Assembly (NCBI RefSeq): GCF_900021155.1
Contig: NZ_FCNT01000059.1
Coordinates: 1 to 64,000, forward strand
Source of the DNA: Alistipes sp. CHKCI003
GTDB lineage: Bacteria; Bacteroidota; Bacteroidia; Bacteroidales; Rikenellaceae
DNA length: 64,000 nt
Direction of reading: 5' to 3'
Shown here: piece by piece, positions 15,289 through 23,959 of the stretch
How positions within the stretch are numbered: the first letter of the stretch is position 1
How the letters are laid out: every line of letters begins with the position of its first letter
Translations under genes and position numbers: made by a program
Notes under the pieces: generated by a model
The model's database searches: none
What the model was told of the DNA's origin: nothing
Seen by the model: only the letters and a program-made list of their open reading frames with translations

Positions 15289-18237
15289 TCAGAACGGAAG
15301 TCCGAATCCGGCGCCGACCCACACGCCTCCGTTGCTGGGTTTGTAGACCGAGAGTTTCACGCTCGCGGTCGCCGATGCAGGCTGCCGGAACACATTCACG
15401 TCGAAGACCACGTCGCCTCCGTAGGACCACAGGCGCCGCCATCGTTCGCGGCCTCCGCCGAAATAGCGGAACTGTGCGAAGTCGCCGCCCAGATTCAGGC
15501 GTATGCGCTTGAAATAGAGCACCGAGGAGATTCCCCCTTCGGGATAGCACAGCGGGAACTGATAATCGACCGACAGAGCCGTGTAGTCGTCGCTGCGGAT
15601 GTCCGCAGCATCCACGCCGCGCGGCAAAAGCCGCGTGGACCGGTAGCTGAGGAAGGTCTCCCCCGAAGGAAGTCTGTACCCGCCGATCGAGGTCTGATAG
15701 GCCGCCGCGACCGAGAGGGAGTTGTGGGCGAAGAATCCCGGAGTGTAGACCCGTCCGTAAAGCGAGATGAGGTCGCTGAAGTGTTCGTCCGCCGGATTGA
15801 ACGCATAGTTGGCGCTCAGCGTATAGCTCCACGGCGACACGAAGTCGCGGTGCGCGGCCTGCACGGCATCCGACCAGCCGACGCCGAACGTCAGCTTGTG
15901 CAGTCCTTTGCGGAACCCGATGTTCTCGATGTTCGTGATGGCGCCGGTCTCCTTGTCGAAGCGCAGTTCGCCGACCTTCGCCACCATGCCGTTCGAAAAG
16001 TTCCAGCCCGCCGAGACCGAGAGCCGGCGTGTGTGGTAGCCCCGCTGGAAGTAGAGCGGCAGCGTCGCGGCAGCTCCCACGGAGTAGTAGCGGTCGGGGC
16101 TGGGGCGTTTCTGATATACGTCCGCGCCGGTCTCCGGATCGGTCTGCATCAACGAATAGAACACTTGATTTCCGCCGTAGGCGCCGTCGACGTCGAGTTG
16201 TACGCCCAGCCCGAAATAGCGGAGCGCAGCCCGCACGAGCGAACCTTCGCTGCGGTTCCAGCCATAGGAGACGAACCCCTCGGCATTCGAAAGCAGGTTC
16301 TGCGAGACGAGCGTTACGCCCACGTTGAGATTCACATTGTGCTCGTCGACCAGTTCGAACGGATCGAATGCCAGCGGCATCCAGCTGTGGAATTTCACGA
16401 GCGTCGGGATCTTGCGGTAGCGACGCGCACGGTGTTTCGCATACTGCGCCGCGGAATCTGCTGCCGTGAAGCGCACCGTATCGAGGTTCACCACCTTCCA
16501 CCGCCGGCGCGGCGGATTCACCACGTTGCGGGGCAGACGTGCGAAAGCCACCGTATCGGGACCGGCCTGCGCCGTCTGCACGGCCACACGGTAGCCGCGG
16601 CGGGTGTAATTCGTCAGCAGCGTCGCTCCGCTGCCGTCCGGCGCCGGCGAGAAAGAGCCGTAGGCCGAAGTCGTGAGGCGTCGCTCTTCGCCGGTCGACA
16701 GATCGAGACAGTGGGCCTCGTCGCGCCCCGTGGCGATCGACCCGAAGTAGAGCTTCCCGCCGCCGGCCCTCAGATCGCTCAGGGTTACGTAAGCCCCGGG
16801 ACGCAGCGGACGAATCCCCGTCTGCTCCACCCGGCCGGGCCACATGCCCGAGTCGTCGGTGATGAGCACATAGAGCGCATCGGTCGTGTCGTCCCACGCC
16901 AGTCCGTGAATCTCGGAGCGGGGCGGAGCGGGCGTTCGGCGCTCGCAGCCTTTGGCGTCCGTGCGGACCACCGCGAAACTGCCGTCGGGCCGGTATTCGA
17001 CCCAAGCGAGCAGCGAATCCCGCACCACGGCGGGATAGAGCGCGTTGCGTCTGCCTGCAACGGTCCGCGGACGTCCGTCGGCGAGGTCCATATAGCAGAG
17101 CTGCGAATTTACGCGCTGCTCGAACAGCAGCGAACGACGGTACTCCGTCCACCAGACGCGGCCTCCGCCCACCGCAGGCCGGGTCGAGACCGACCCCGTG
17201 CAGGCGATCCGCTCCTCGGCGCCCGTGCGGCGGTCGATGCGCACGAAACGGGTCGCCCGGTCGAAGTCCGTTTTCAGCGCCAGCACCGCCGTATCGCCCA
17301 GCGGCAGAGGCCAGCGGTAGGTCGTATAATTGCGCTCCGGCAGCGGAGTGAGCGGTGCGGCCGAATCCTCTTGCGGCGGAAGCGATGCCCACCAAGACGC
17401 CAGATCGGAGAACGTAGCGCGGAACAGGTCGTCCACGCTCGTGCCGTAGAACTTTTTGAGCGCCACGGGATTCGTAAAGAACAGATAGGGGTTGCGGACG
17501 CTGAACCGCGCCACCTTGTCCCAGATGTTCTCGCCGTAGCGCGTGTAGGCATAGGAACAGATCTGATAGCCCAGCTGGTAGTGGTCGGGCACCATGTCGC
17601 GGTAGGAGCCGCAAAACCACTTGTCGATATTGCCTCCCGCGGCCGCGAGGTCGCCCATGGCGCGGTATTCGAGCGTGAAACGGGGCTGGAGGCCGCGTCC
17701 GAAGGAGGACATCTCGGTCTCGGACATCACGGCATCCCCCTCCATCGCCCAAATGGGCATGAAGAGCAGTCCGATGGTCGAACCCTGCTGCCCCAGAAGC
17801 CAGCTCGCCGCCTTGATCACGCCGCGGTTGAGGTTGTTGTACTGCACGGCGTGGCGGTACTCGTGGGCCACGAGTTGCTTGAGCCACGGCATCGAATAGC
17901 CGTCCACCGCCGGCGAGGTGAGGAACTCCACCCGCTTGGGGAGCCACATCACCAATCCGTTCGAGCGGAAATTCTCGGGGTGCATGACGAACGGGATGGG
18001 CATCGGTCCGTGGCGGAACCCGTAGCCGATCGACGGCTTCACCGCCTCGATGTAGAAGAGCGTCCGCCGCGCGGCGTCGCGCACCGTATCGGGGTAGATG
18101 ACCCGCACGTCGGGCGTACGCACCGTCTCCCAGCGCAGCGACGCCGCGTCGGAGCCCCATGTGTAATACTGCGCCGCCGCATGCTGCGCGAAGCAGAGCG
18201 CGACCAATGCGGCGAGGATATGGGCCAGCCGCCTCAA
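15289..18237 (-). CDS. exported gluzincin-like metallopeptidase fused to beta-propeller and outer-membrane barrel
   Basis: Signal peptide (residues 1-23, ends AQHAAAQ). The N-terminal domain has zinc motif HEYRH (125-129) and a downstream WAMEGDA (E167), the HExxH/WxxEG pattern of MA-clan gluzincins. The middle (about 300-590) has repeated TolB/WD40-like strands (RTGAEERIA, STGEERRLT). The last ~400 residues are amphipathic strands ending in GLPF, as outer-membrane barrels do. I place the start at TTG 18237, overlapping the SUI1 stop as TTGA; the frame is open further upstream, but only this start gives a signal peptide, with no usable ATG nearby. 982 aa. Substrate unknown; probably acts at the outer membrane. 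Confidence 0.75.
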   Translation of the reverse strand: MRRLAHILAALVALCFAQHAAAQYYTWGSDAASLRWETVRTPDVRVIYPDTVRDAARRTLFYIEAVKPSIGYGFRHGPMPIPFVMHPENFRSNGLVMWLPKRVEFLTSPAVDGYSMPWLKQLVAHEYRHAVQYNNLNRGVIKAASWLLGQQGSTIGLLFMPIWAMEGDAVMSETEMSSFGRGLQPRFTLEYRAMGDLAAAGGNIDKWFCGSYRDMVPDHYQLGYQICSYAYTRYGENIWDKVARFSVRNPYLFFTNPVALKKFYGTSVDDLFRATFSDLASWWASLPPQEDSAAPLTPLPERNYTTYRWPLPLGDTAVLALKTDFDRATRFVRIDRRTGAEERIACTGSVSTRPAVGGGRVWWTEYRRSLLFEQRVNSQLCYMDLADGRPRTVAGRRNALYPAVVRDSLLAWVEYRPDGSFAVVRTDAKGCERRTPAPPRSEIHGLAWDDTTDALYVLITDDSGMWPGRVEQTGIRPLRPGAYVTLSDLRAGGGKLYFGSIATGRDEAHCLDLSTGEERRLTTSAYGSFSPAPDGSGATLLTNYTRRGYRVAVQTAQAGPDTVAFARLPRNVVNPPRRRWKVVNLDTVRFTAADSAAQYAKHRARRYRKIPTLVKFHSWMPLAFDPFELVDEHNVNLNVGVTLVSQNLLSNAEGFVSYGWNRSEGSLVRAALRYFGLGVQLDVDGAYGGNQVFYSLMQTDPETGADVYQKRPSPDRYYSVGAAATLPLYFQRGYHTRRLSVSAGWNFSNGMVAKVGELRFDKETGAITNIENIGFRKGLHKLTFGVGWSDAVQAAHRDFVSPWSYTLSANYAFNPADEHFSDLISLYGRVYTPGFFAHNSLSVAAAYQTSIGGYRLPSGETFLSYRSTRLLPRGVDAADIRSDDYTALSVDYQFPLCYPEGGISSVLYFKRIRLNLGGDFAQFRYFGGGRERWRRLWSYGGDVVFDVNVFRQPASATASVKLSVYKPSNGGVWVGAGFGLPF

Positions 18238-18584
18238 CTGCCCGCCTTTTTGGTCCGGACATATCCGGCTTCGAGCAGAAGACCGACCACGCGGTCGCGG
18301 TGGTCGCCCTGCACGATGATCTCGCCCTGCTTCACGGCGCCGCCCACGCCGCACCGGGTTTTCAGCAGACGCCCCAGCTCCTGCAAGTCGGCCTCCGCGC
18401 CGACGAAGCCGCGCACGAGCGTCGCCGTCTTGCCCGCCCGCTGCCGGCGGTCGAGCCACACGCGCAACTCCTGCCGTGCGGGCGGCAGCGTATCGGCCTC
18501 GGGGGGCCGCCGGTCGGTCTCGTATTCGAAATCGGGATTCGTCGAATAGACCATTCCCAGTCTCGCTTTCCAGTCGTTCGTCAT
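18234..18584 (-). CDS. SUI1/YciH-family translation factor
   Basis: 116-aa homologue of eIF1/YciH. The C-terminal SUI1 domain is visible as GKTATLVRGF, LGRLLKTRCGVGGAVKQGEI and VQGDHRDRVVGLLLEAGY. YciH-type proteins bind the small ribosomal subunit and influence initiation fidelity, but their exact role in bacteria is poorly defined. Its stop overlaps the TTG start of the downstream surface peptidase gene, suggesting translational coupling of two unrelated functions. A -7 element on this strand lies at 18643-18650. Confidence 0.9.
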   Translation of the reverse strand: MTNDWKARLGMVYSTNPDFEYETDRRPPEADTLPPARQELRVWLDRRQRAGKTATLVRGFVGAEADLQELGRLLKTRCGVGGAVKQGEIIVQGDHRDRVVGLLLEAGYVRTKKAGS

Positions 18585-18637
18585 CGTCTATTATTGTCCG
18601 AATTGTTGGATTAAAACGCCGTTTCGGGCATTTCGTA

Positions 18638-18667
18638 TTGTGCAAAAATAATAAATAATTATCTTTG
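18638..18667 (+). promoter_or_regulatory. promoter of the DUF4435 gene (TTG-N19-TATCTTTG)
   Basis: TTG at 18638-18640 and TATCTTTG at 18660-18667 with a 19-nt spacer match the Bacteroidetes promoter closely. The ATG is only 8 nt beyond the -7 box, so the transcript is probably leaderless or nearly so. Confidence 0.8.
18643..18650 (-). promoter_or_regulatory. -7 promoter element for the SUI1 gene
   Basis: Minus-strand TATTTTTG, inside the spacer of the divergent DUF4435 promoter. The two promoters physically overlap, so polymerase binding may be mutually exclusive. Confidence 0.55.
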
Positions 18668-18674
18668 TTCGCAT

Positions 18675-19775
18675 ATGGCACGCACAATCGTAGAAAAACT
18701 GCGGAACATCGGCTTCGCGCACGACGGAGAGGAATCCGGCGGGCTGCCCCGTCCGCTGCCTGTCGACCCTTCGCAGCGGCTCGTGCGGGTCTTCGTCGAG
18801 GGATATGAGGACGTCGCCTTCTGGCGCGGCATCTTCGACCACTTCCGCAATCCCTATCTGCATTTCGAGATTTCGGTGCCCAACCGCCCCGACCTGCCCA
18901 AAGGCAAGAAGGTTTTGCTGAGCATGATCCCCGAGTCGTCGGAGGAGCTGCTTCTGTGCGTCGACTCGGACTTCGACTACCTCTTCGGCGACCGCACCGA
19001 GCAGTCGCGCGAGGTGGGCTCCGCCCGCTACATGTTCCACACCTACGCCTACGCCACCGAAAACTACCTTTGCTACGCCCCTTCGCTGCACAACGTCTGC
19101 GTCAAGGCCACCAAGAACGACACTCGCATCTTCGACTTCGTGGCCTTCATGGCCGACTATTCGCGGGCGATCTACCCCATGTTTCTGTGGTACGTCTACT
19201 CGGCTTTCCGTTCCGCCGAGACGGTCTTCACGCTGGCCGACTTCAAGGCCACGGTCCGCATCGGCTATCTCGACATCGCCGGCAACGGCGCCAATACGAT
19301 CGCATGGCTCCGGCGCAACGTCTCGAAACGCGACGCGGCGCTCCGCGCCAAACACCCCGACATGGTCGAACCGATGCACCGGTTCGAGCGGCAGCTCCGC
19401 GACCGCGGCGTTACGCCCGAAACCACCTACCTCTACATGCACGGCCACACGCTGATGGACTGCGTGGTGATGATCGCGCTGAGCGCCGTGTGCGAAAAGC
19501 TCAAGCAGATGTCGATCGCCAAGATCAACGCCTCGAAAAAGGAGGGCGTGGCACTCAGGAACGAACTGGCCAACTACACCAATTCGCTGCGCTCGATCCG
19601 CGACGTACTGCTCGACAACGAGAACTACACCTCCTGTCCGCTCTACAAACGTCTGCGGCGCGATCTGGACAAATACCTCGTCCGCACGATCCTCGCCATG
19701 AAGAAAAAGGGCGACATTCCCGACGATTCGGTGCTCGCCATCGCCCGCAAGCTGCGGGCGCAGGAGGGGCAATGA
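18675..19775 (+). CDS. DUF4435 (TOPRIM-like) protein
   Basis: 366-aa cytosolic protein. The N-terminal part has the TOPRIM-like pair VEGYEDVAFW (acidic residue) and CVDSDFDYL (DxD), spaced as in OLD-type nucleases and in DUF4435 proteins. The C-terminal half is helical and basic (KKEGVALRNELANY, YKRLRRDLDKYL). DUF4435 proteins often accompany an AAA ATPase in phage-defence-like pairs; none is adjacent here (neighbours are SUI1 and a small membrane protein). It has a strong promoter of its own and a start 8 nt from the -7 box. I do not assign an activity beyond possible metal-dependent nucleic-acid processing. Confidence 0.75.
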   Translation: MARTIVEKLRNIGFAHDGEESGGLPRPLPVDPSQRLVRVFVEGYEDVAFWRGIFDHFRNPYLHFEISVPNRPDLPKGKKVLLSMIPESSEELLLCVDSDFDYLFGDRTEQSREVGSARYMFHTYAYATENYLCYAPSLHNVCVKATKNDTRIFDFVAFMADYSRAIYPMFLWYVYSAFRSAETVFTLADFKATVRIGYLDIAGNGANTIAWLRRNVSKRDAALRAKHPDMVEPMHRFERQLRDRGVTPETTYLYMHGHTLMDCVVMIALSAVCEKLKQMSIAKINASKKEGVALRNELANYTNSLRSIRDVLLDNENYTSCPLYKRLRRDLDKYLVRTILAMKKKGDIPDDSVLAIARKLRAQEGQ

Positions 19776-20015
19776 CCCTTCGCCCGTGAGGCGGCGTGCC
19801 GGGATCGCGGTCCCGGTATGCCCGTGCGGCCCGTCCCCGGCGCCTGTTTCTCCGAAGCGCATCGACCCCTCCGCCCGAGCACCTTCCGCCCAGACCCACC
19901 GGCCGCGAACGTCCCGCCCGCCTCCGGCGGCCCGCCGCCGCACACCGGCAACCGAGGTGGGCTCCCCATAATCGGGTATTTTCACCGCAAGGATTGACAG
20001 ACCGGATTTTTGCCC

Positions 20016-20023
20016 TATCTTTG
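20016..20023 (+). promoter_or_regulatory. -7 element upstream of the small membrane protein
   Basis: TATCTTTG, with TTG at 19994-19996 exactly 19 nt upstream. ATG 20032 follows after 8 nt, so the transcript is again close to leaderless. It probably also serves the TonB-dependent receptor. Confidence 0.8.
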
Positions 20024-20031
20024 CGTCCGAT

Positions 20032-20367
20032 ATGGCACATCCGCTACGGAAAACAGGCTACTCCGGCCTTCTGCTCCTGATTCTGCTCGCAACGATCATC
20101 GGGCACAAAGTCCATATCTATACCGAAAACCCGCTGCACTTCGCAGCCCTGTGCGGCGACCTCGTGCCGGACAACGGCGCCCAGAGCCAAGTCGTCGAAA
20201 AGTGCATCGTCGACGATTACGATTTCTTCCCCTGTCTGCGCACCGAGACCTCCGTGCTCGAAGTACGTCTCACGCCGCTCGGCACCCGTGCTCCGCTTCC
20301 GACCTGCGCCAAGCTCGCCGTAAGCCTCCCGCACCGATCGCTGCGTGCTCCGCCCGCGGCCGTCTGA
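20032..20367 (+). CDS. small membrane protein, function unknown
   Basis: 111 aa with one hydrophobic segment near the N-terminus (YSGLLLLILLATIIGH) and an outward remainder containing several His and Cys residues (HKVHIY, LCGD, EKCIVDDYDFFPC, TCAKL). It lies 99 nt before a TonB-dependent receptor and is probably cotranscribed from the promoter at 20016. The His/Cys content would suit a metal-linked role, but this is speculation. A C-terminus rich in P and R looks poorly conserved. I do not recognise a named family. Confidence 0.6.
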   Translation: MAHPLRKTGYSGLLLLILLATIIGHKVHIYTENPLHFAALCGDLVPDNGAQSQVVEKCIVDDYDFFPCLRTETSVLEVRLTPLGTRAPLPTCAKLAVSLPHRSLRAPPAAV

Positions 20368-20466
20368 CGATACGCCTCTTTCCCATTCCTCCGTTTTTTT
20401 CCGAATCCCTCCGTCCGGCGGCGCTTTCCCGTGCGTCCCTGTCGGAACCAATCCGTTTTCGAACCC

Positions 20467-22773
20467 ATGAAACGCATCATAACGACCGCACTTTTCGTGT
20501 GTCTCGCCTGCGTCGCGCAGGCGGACGACGCCCCCAAACGCCCCACGGACGCCAATCTTTTCGGCCATGTCGTCGACCGCGGGACCGGCGAACACCTCGC
20601 CTTTGCGACCGTTACGGTCAACGGCACCGCCCACGGCATCGCGACCGACGCCTCGGGACACTATTTTCTCAACAATCTGCCCGAAGGCGAATACGTCGTC
20701 GAAGCCCGCCAGATCGGTTATTCGCCCCAACAAAAAAAGATCGTCCTCCGCCGAGGCGAAACGCAGGAGCTCAACTTCGAAATCGCCGAGAGCGGCATTT
20801 CGATGGACGACGTGGTGGTCTCGGCCAGCCGCAGCGCCTCGCTGCGCCGCGAAGCTCCGGCGCTGGTCAGCGTCCTCGGAACCGACCTGTTCGAGAAGAC
20901 CAATTCGGTCTGTCTGGCTCAGGGATTGAGTTTCCAGCCCGGCGTCCGCACCGAGGACGACTGCCAGAACTGCGGCTTCACGCAGGTCCGCATCAACGGG
21001 CTCGACGGCCATTACTCCCAGATACTCATCGACTCCCACCCCGTCTTCTCGGCCCTCACGGGCGTCTACGGGCTCGAACAGATTCCGGCCAGCATGATCG
21101 AGCGGGTCGAGGTGCTGCGCGGAGGCGGTTCCGCTCTTTTCGGGTCGTCGGCCATCGGCGGCACGATCAACATCATCACGCGCGATCCGCTCCACAATAC
21201 GGCACAGGTCGCCCACACGCTCATGTCGCTGGGCGGCAGCAGCTCCTACGACAACAACACCTCGCTCAACGCCTCGCTCGTGAGCGACAACGGCAAGGCG
21301 GGCCTCTGCGTCTACGGTCAGCGCCGCCACCGCTCGGACTACGACCGCGACGGCGACGGATTCACCGAACTGCCCGTGCTGAATTCGCAGGCCGTGGGGG
21401 CACGCACGTTCCTCCGCACGGGCGCCTACTCGCGCCTGACGGCCCAATATCACCACATCGGCGAATTCCGCCGCGGCGGCGACCGGCTCGACCGGCCGGC
21501 GCACGAAGCGCTCCTCGCCGAGCAGACCGACCACTCGATCGACGGCGGCAGCCTCGCGTTCGACGTTTCGTCGGCCGATCTGCGCAACCGCTTCAACCTC
21601 TACGCCTCCTTTCAGAACACCGCACGCAAAAGCTACTACGGCAGCCACGAAGATTCCAAGGCATACGGCACCACGCACGACATCACGGTGGCTTCGGGTG
21701 CGCAATACGTCCGCACGTTCGGCCGCCTCGGCTTCATGCCTGCGGAGCTGACGCTCGGTGCCGAATACTCCTACGACGGACTGGAGGACGAGTCGCTCGG
21801 CTACGGCATCCGCACCGACCAGAACGTTCACATCTTCAGCGCCTACCTTCAGAACGAGTGGAAAACCGGGCGCTGGTCGCTGCTCCTCGGAGGCCGCGTG
21901 GACAAACACAACCTCGTGGCGCATGCGATCTTCAGTCCCCGCGTCAACGTGCGGTTCAACCCGACCGAGGACGTCAACCTGCGCGTGAGTTACGCGGGCG
22001 GATTCCGCGCTCCGCAGGCTTTCGACGAGGACATGCACATCTCGATCGCGGGCGGCGAACGGGTCCGCATCCGGCTGGCGGACGATCTGAGGGAGGAGCG
22101 CTCGAACAGTTTCAGCGCCTCGGCCGATCTCTACCACCGTTTCGGCGGTGTGCAGGCGAATCTGCTCGTCGAAGGATTCTACACGATGCTCGACGACGTA
22201 TTCTCCCTGCGCGCACTGCCGGACAAGGACGAAAGCGGCAATACCGTGAAGGAGCGCTACAACGGCTCGGGCGCCACCGTGCAGGGGCTCAATTTCGAGG
22301 GCAAGGCCGCCTTCACGCGCTGGTTTTCGCTGCAAGCGGGCTTCACCCTCCAGCAAAGCCGCTATGCGGAGTCCGAGCAGTGGAGCGAGGATCCCGAGGT
22401 GCCTCCCGTGCGCCGCATGTTCCGCGCTCCCGACACCTACGGCTACTTCACCGCCTCGTTCGGTCCGCTTCGCAACTTCACCGCCGACCTCACGGGCACC
22501 TACACGGGCCGGATGCTCGTGCAGCACATGGCCGGATCGGGAACGGCGACGGACACGGCCGTCGAAACCCCTTCGTTCTGGGACGTGAACCTCAAGCTCT
22601 CCTACGACATACGCCTCCACGACCGGATCACGCTGCAACTGAACGGCGGCGTGCAGAATCTTTTCGATGCCTACCAACGCGATTTCGACCGCGGCGCCGA
22701 CCGCGACTCGGGCTACATCTACGGACCTTCGCTGCCGCGCAGCTGGTTCGCCGGCGCCAAGCTGAGCTTCTGA
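20467..22773 (+). CDS. TonB-dependent outer-membrane receptor with CarboxypepD_reg-like domain
   Basis: 768 aa: signal peptide (residues 1-19, ends VAQA), a CarboxypepD_reg-like domain (about 30-115, VDRGTGEHLAFATVTVNG), a plug domain (about 120-235, IPASMIERVEVLRGGGSALF, INIITRDP) and a beta-barrel ending KLSF. The plug carries C166-Q-N-C169, unusual for the family and a possible metal or disulfide site. No SusD partner follows, so glycan import is less likely than uptake of a metal, haem, cobalamin or similar ligand; the ligand is unknown. I chose ATG 20467 because it opens the signal peptide; an in-frame start at 20431 lies upstream of it. Confidence 0.9.
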   Translation: MKRIITTALFVCLACVAQADDAPKRPTDANLFGHVVDRGTGEHLAFATVTVNGTAHGIATDASGHYFLNNLPEGEYVVEARQIGYSPQQKKIVLRRGETQELNFEIAESGISMDDVVVSASRSASLRREAPALVSVLGTDLFEKTNSVCLAQGLSFQPGVRTEDDCQNCGFTQVRINGLDGHYSQILIDSHPVFSALTGVYGLEQIPASMIERVEVLRGGGSALFGSSAIGGTINIITRDPLHNTAQVAHTLMSLGGSSSYDNNTSLNASLVSDNGKAGLCVYGQRRHRSDYDRDGDGFTELPVLNSQAVGARTFLRTGAYSRLTAQYHHIGEFRRGGDRLDRPAHEALLAEQTDHSIDGGSLAFDVSSADLRNRFNLYASFQNTARKSYYGSHEDSKAYGTTHDITVASGAQYVRTFGRLGFMPAELTLGAEYSYDGLEDESLGYGIRTDQNVHIFSAYLQNEWKTGRWSLLLGGRVDKHNLVAHAIFSPRVNVRFNPTEDVNLRVSYAGGFRAPQAFDEDMHISIAGGERVRIRLADDLREERSNSFSASADLYHRFGGVQANLLVEGFYTMLDDVFSLRALPDKDESGNTVKERYNGSGATVQGLNFEGKAAFTRWFSLQAGFTLQQSRYAESEQWSEDPEVPPVRRMFRAPDTYGYFTASFGPLRNFTADLTGTYTGRMLVQHMAGSGTATDTAVETPSFWDVNLKLSYDIRLHDRITLQLNGGVQNLFDAYQRDFDRGADRDSGYIYGPSLPRSWFAGAKLSF

Positions 22774-23959
22774 TTTTCCGGAGCAGCGTTTCGACCGCCG
22801 GATGGGAACACCGCCTTTCGGGAGGGGCGAAGCTTCCGCCTTCCCAGCCGAAACGGCACTTCTGCCGGTCCGCGCCCCCGCGACCTTCTGCGGGTTCGCC
22901 GGCCGCCTCGGGCTGCGCGGCCGGCGGCACCTGCCGGACGGGGCGGCATCGCCCCCGCCGGCATGTCTTGCGGGTTCGCCGACAAACGCACGCAGCACCG
23001 GGACTCCGTGCGGGTCGCCGCTCCGGCGTCTTGTCCGACTGCGCTTTCTCCAACTGTTTTCGGAAGAGGGGCGGAGGACCGGATCGCCGGGATGTCTGCA
23101 CGTGGAGTCGTAAAACGGAATGGGTCAAAATCGGGGGGCCGGTGAAAAATCGGAATGCTCCGAATAAACGCATACGCATGGTATGTTTCGGGTACGTATT
23201 CACAGCCAAACGAAACGCCCCCCCCCTCCCTCGGTAGGGCCGATCTGAAGCTGAAAAAGCGGATCTAAAATCGGAATTAGAAACGTTGCGACGAGAAAAC
23301 AATATTCTGAAAAATGGATGTTCCCTGCGGATGCAGGTGATGCCGGTTGTGCCGCAGCATACGGATAAGCCCCGTGGACGTCATAGCCTTACATGGACAC
23401 AGGACAAACTTCGCACACACGTTTTTGAGGCTTCGTGAGCTTTTCCCGCATCTTGAATTTTGTTATTACGCATATCATGAATACGTATAAAATGCTTCGA
23501 TGGGGTAATGCGTCCTCTCCGAATCCAGTGAAAACGACCGAAAACAAGGGGTTTCCGCCCCATATCCCCGTGCGAATGCCGCCGCAATCGGTCGTTGCGA
23601 AGGAGGTGCCGCTCTGAACGATCGTGGCCGGAGTGCCGGTGCGGCCGATCCGGCGTAGGCTGCGAACCTGCGGTCGCAGCGAAGCTGCACGATCCGTGGC
23701 AGCAGGAGTGCCCCGAAAAGAAGCTCCGGCGCCACCCGACTGCATGGTACATGGCGGACACCGGCGCCTTGCTGCTGCGGAGCGCGAGACATGAGGATCG
23801 GTACGGCAGGGTGCGGCACCGGCCGGAGGACGCCTTTTTCCACCGGTTCGATTGCCGGAACGTATTGCCGGCCGCGGTCGCCGGCTCTCGCCGCTTCCGG
23901 TTCGTGCCGCGACCCCTGTACCGATCCGGTTCGTGCGGAGGCCGTTCGCCGGGTGCAGG
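22774..23959. other. long spacer with possible transposase remnant
   Basis: 1186 nt without a credible gene. It holds a C9 run (23218-23226) and, from 23238, a short A-rich frame that looks like a transposase fragment (listed separately). The stretch at 23400-23520 is more AT-rich than its surroundings, consistent with an old insertion, but no terminal inverted repeats were seen. Confidence 0.5.
23238..23438 (+). pseudogene. possible remnant of an IS3-type OrfA transposase C-terminus
   Basis: A 66-codon open stretch begins directly after an in-frame TAG and has no start codon near its 5' end. It reads as a charged coiled coil (AEKADLKSELETLRRENNIL) resembling the leucine-zipper tail of IS3-family OrfA proteins. 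Its base use (A-rich codons such as AAA, GAA, AAT) differs from the GC-rich neighbours. No second transposase frame or terminal repeats were found, so this is tentative. Confidence 0.25.

Noticed and set aside
15055..18549. 1164-codon open frame on the plus strand opposite the surface peptidase
   Set aside because: Shadow of the minus-strand gene: no motif, no start context, composition dominated by R, H, V and A.
20010..23237. 1075-codon open frame over the TonB-dependent receptor in another frame
   Set aside because: Rich in R, P and H, no motifs; the receptor frame has signal peptide, plug and barrel.
23381..23761. Possible small protein on the minus strand near 23.4-23.7 kb
   Set aside because: No ribosome site, no motif, high Cys and His by chance, and it overlaps the suspected transposase remnant.
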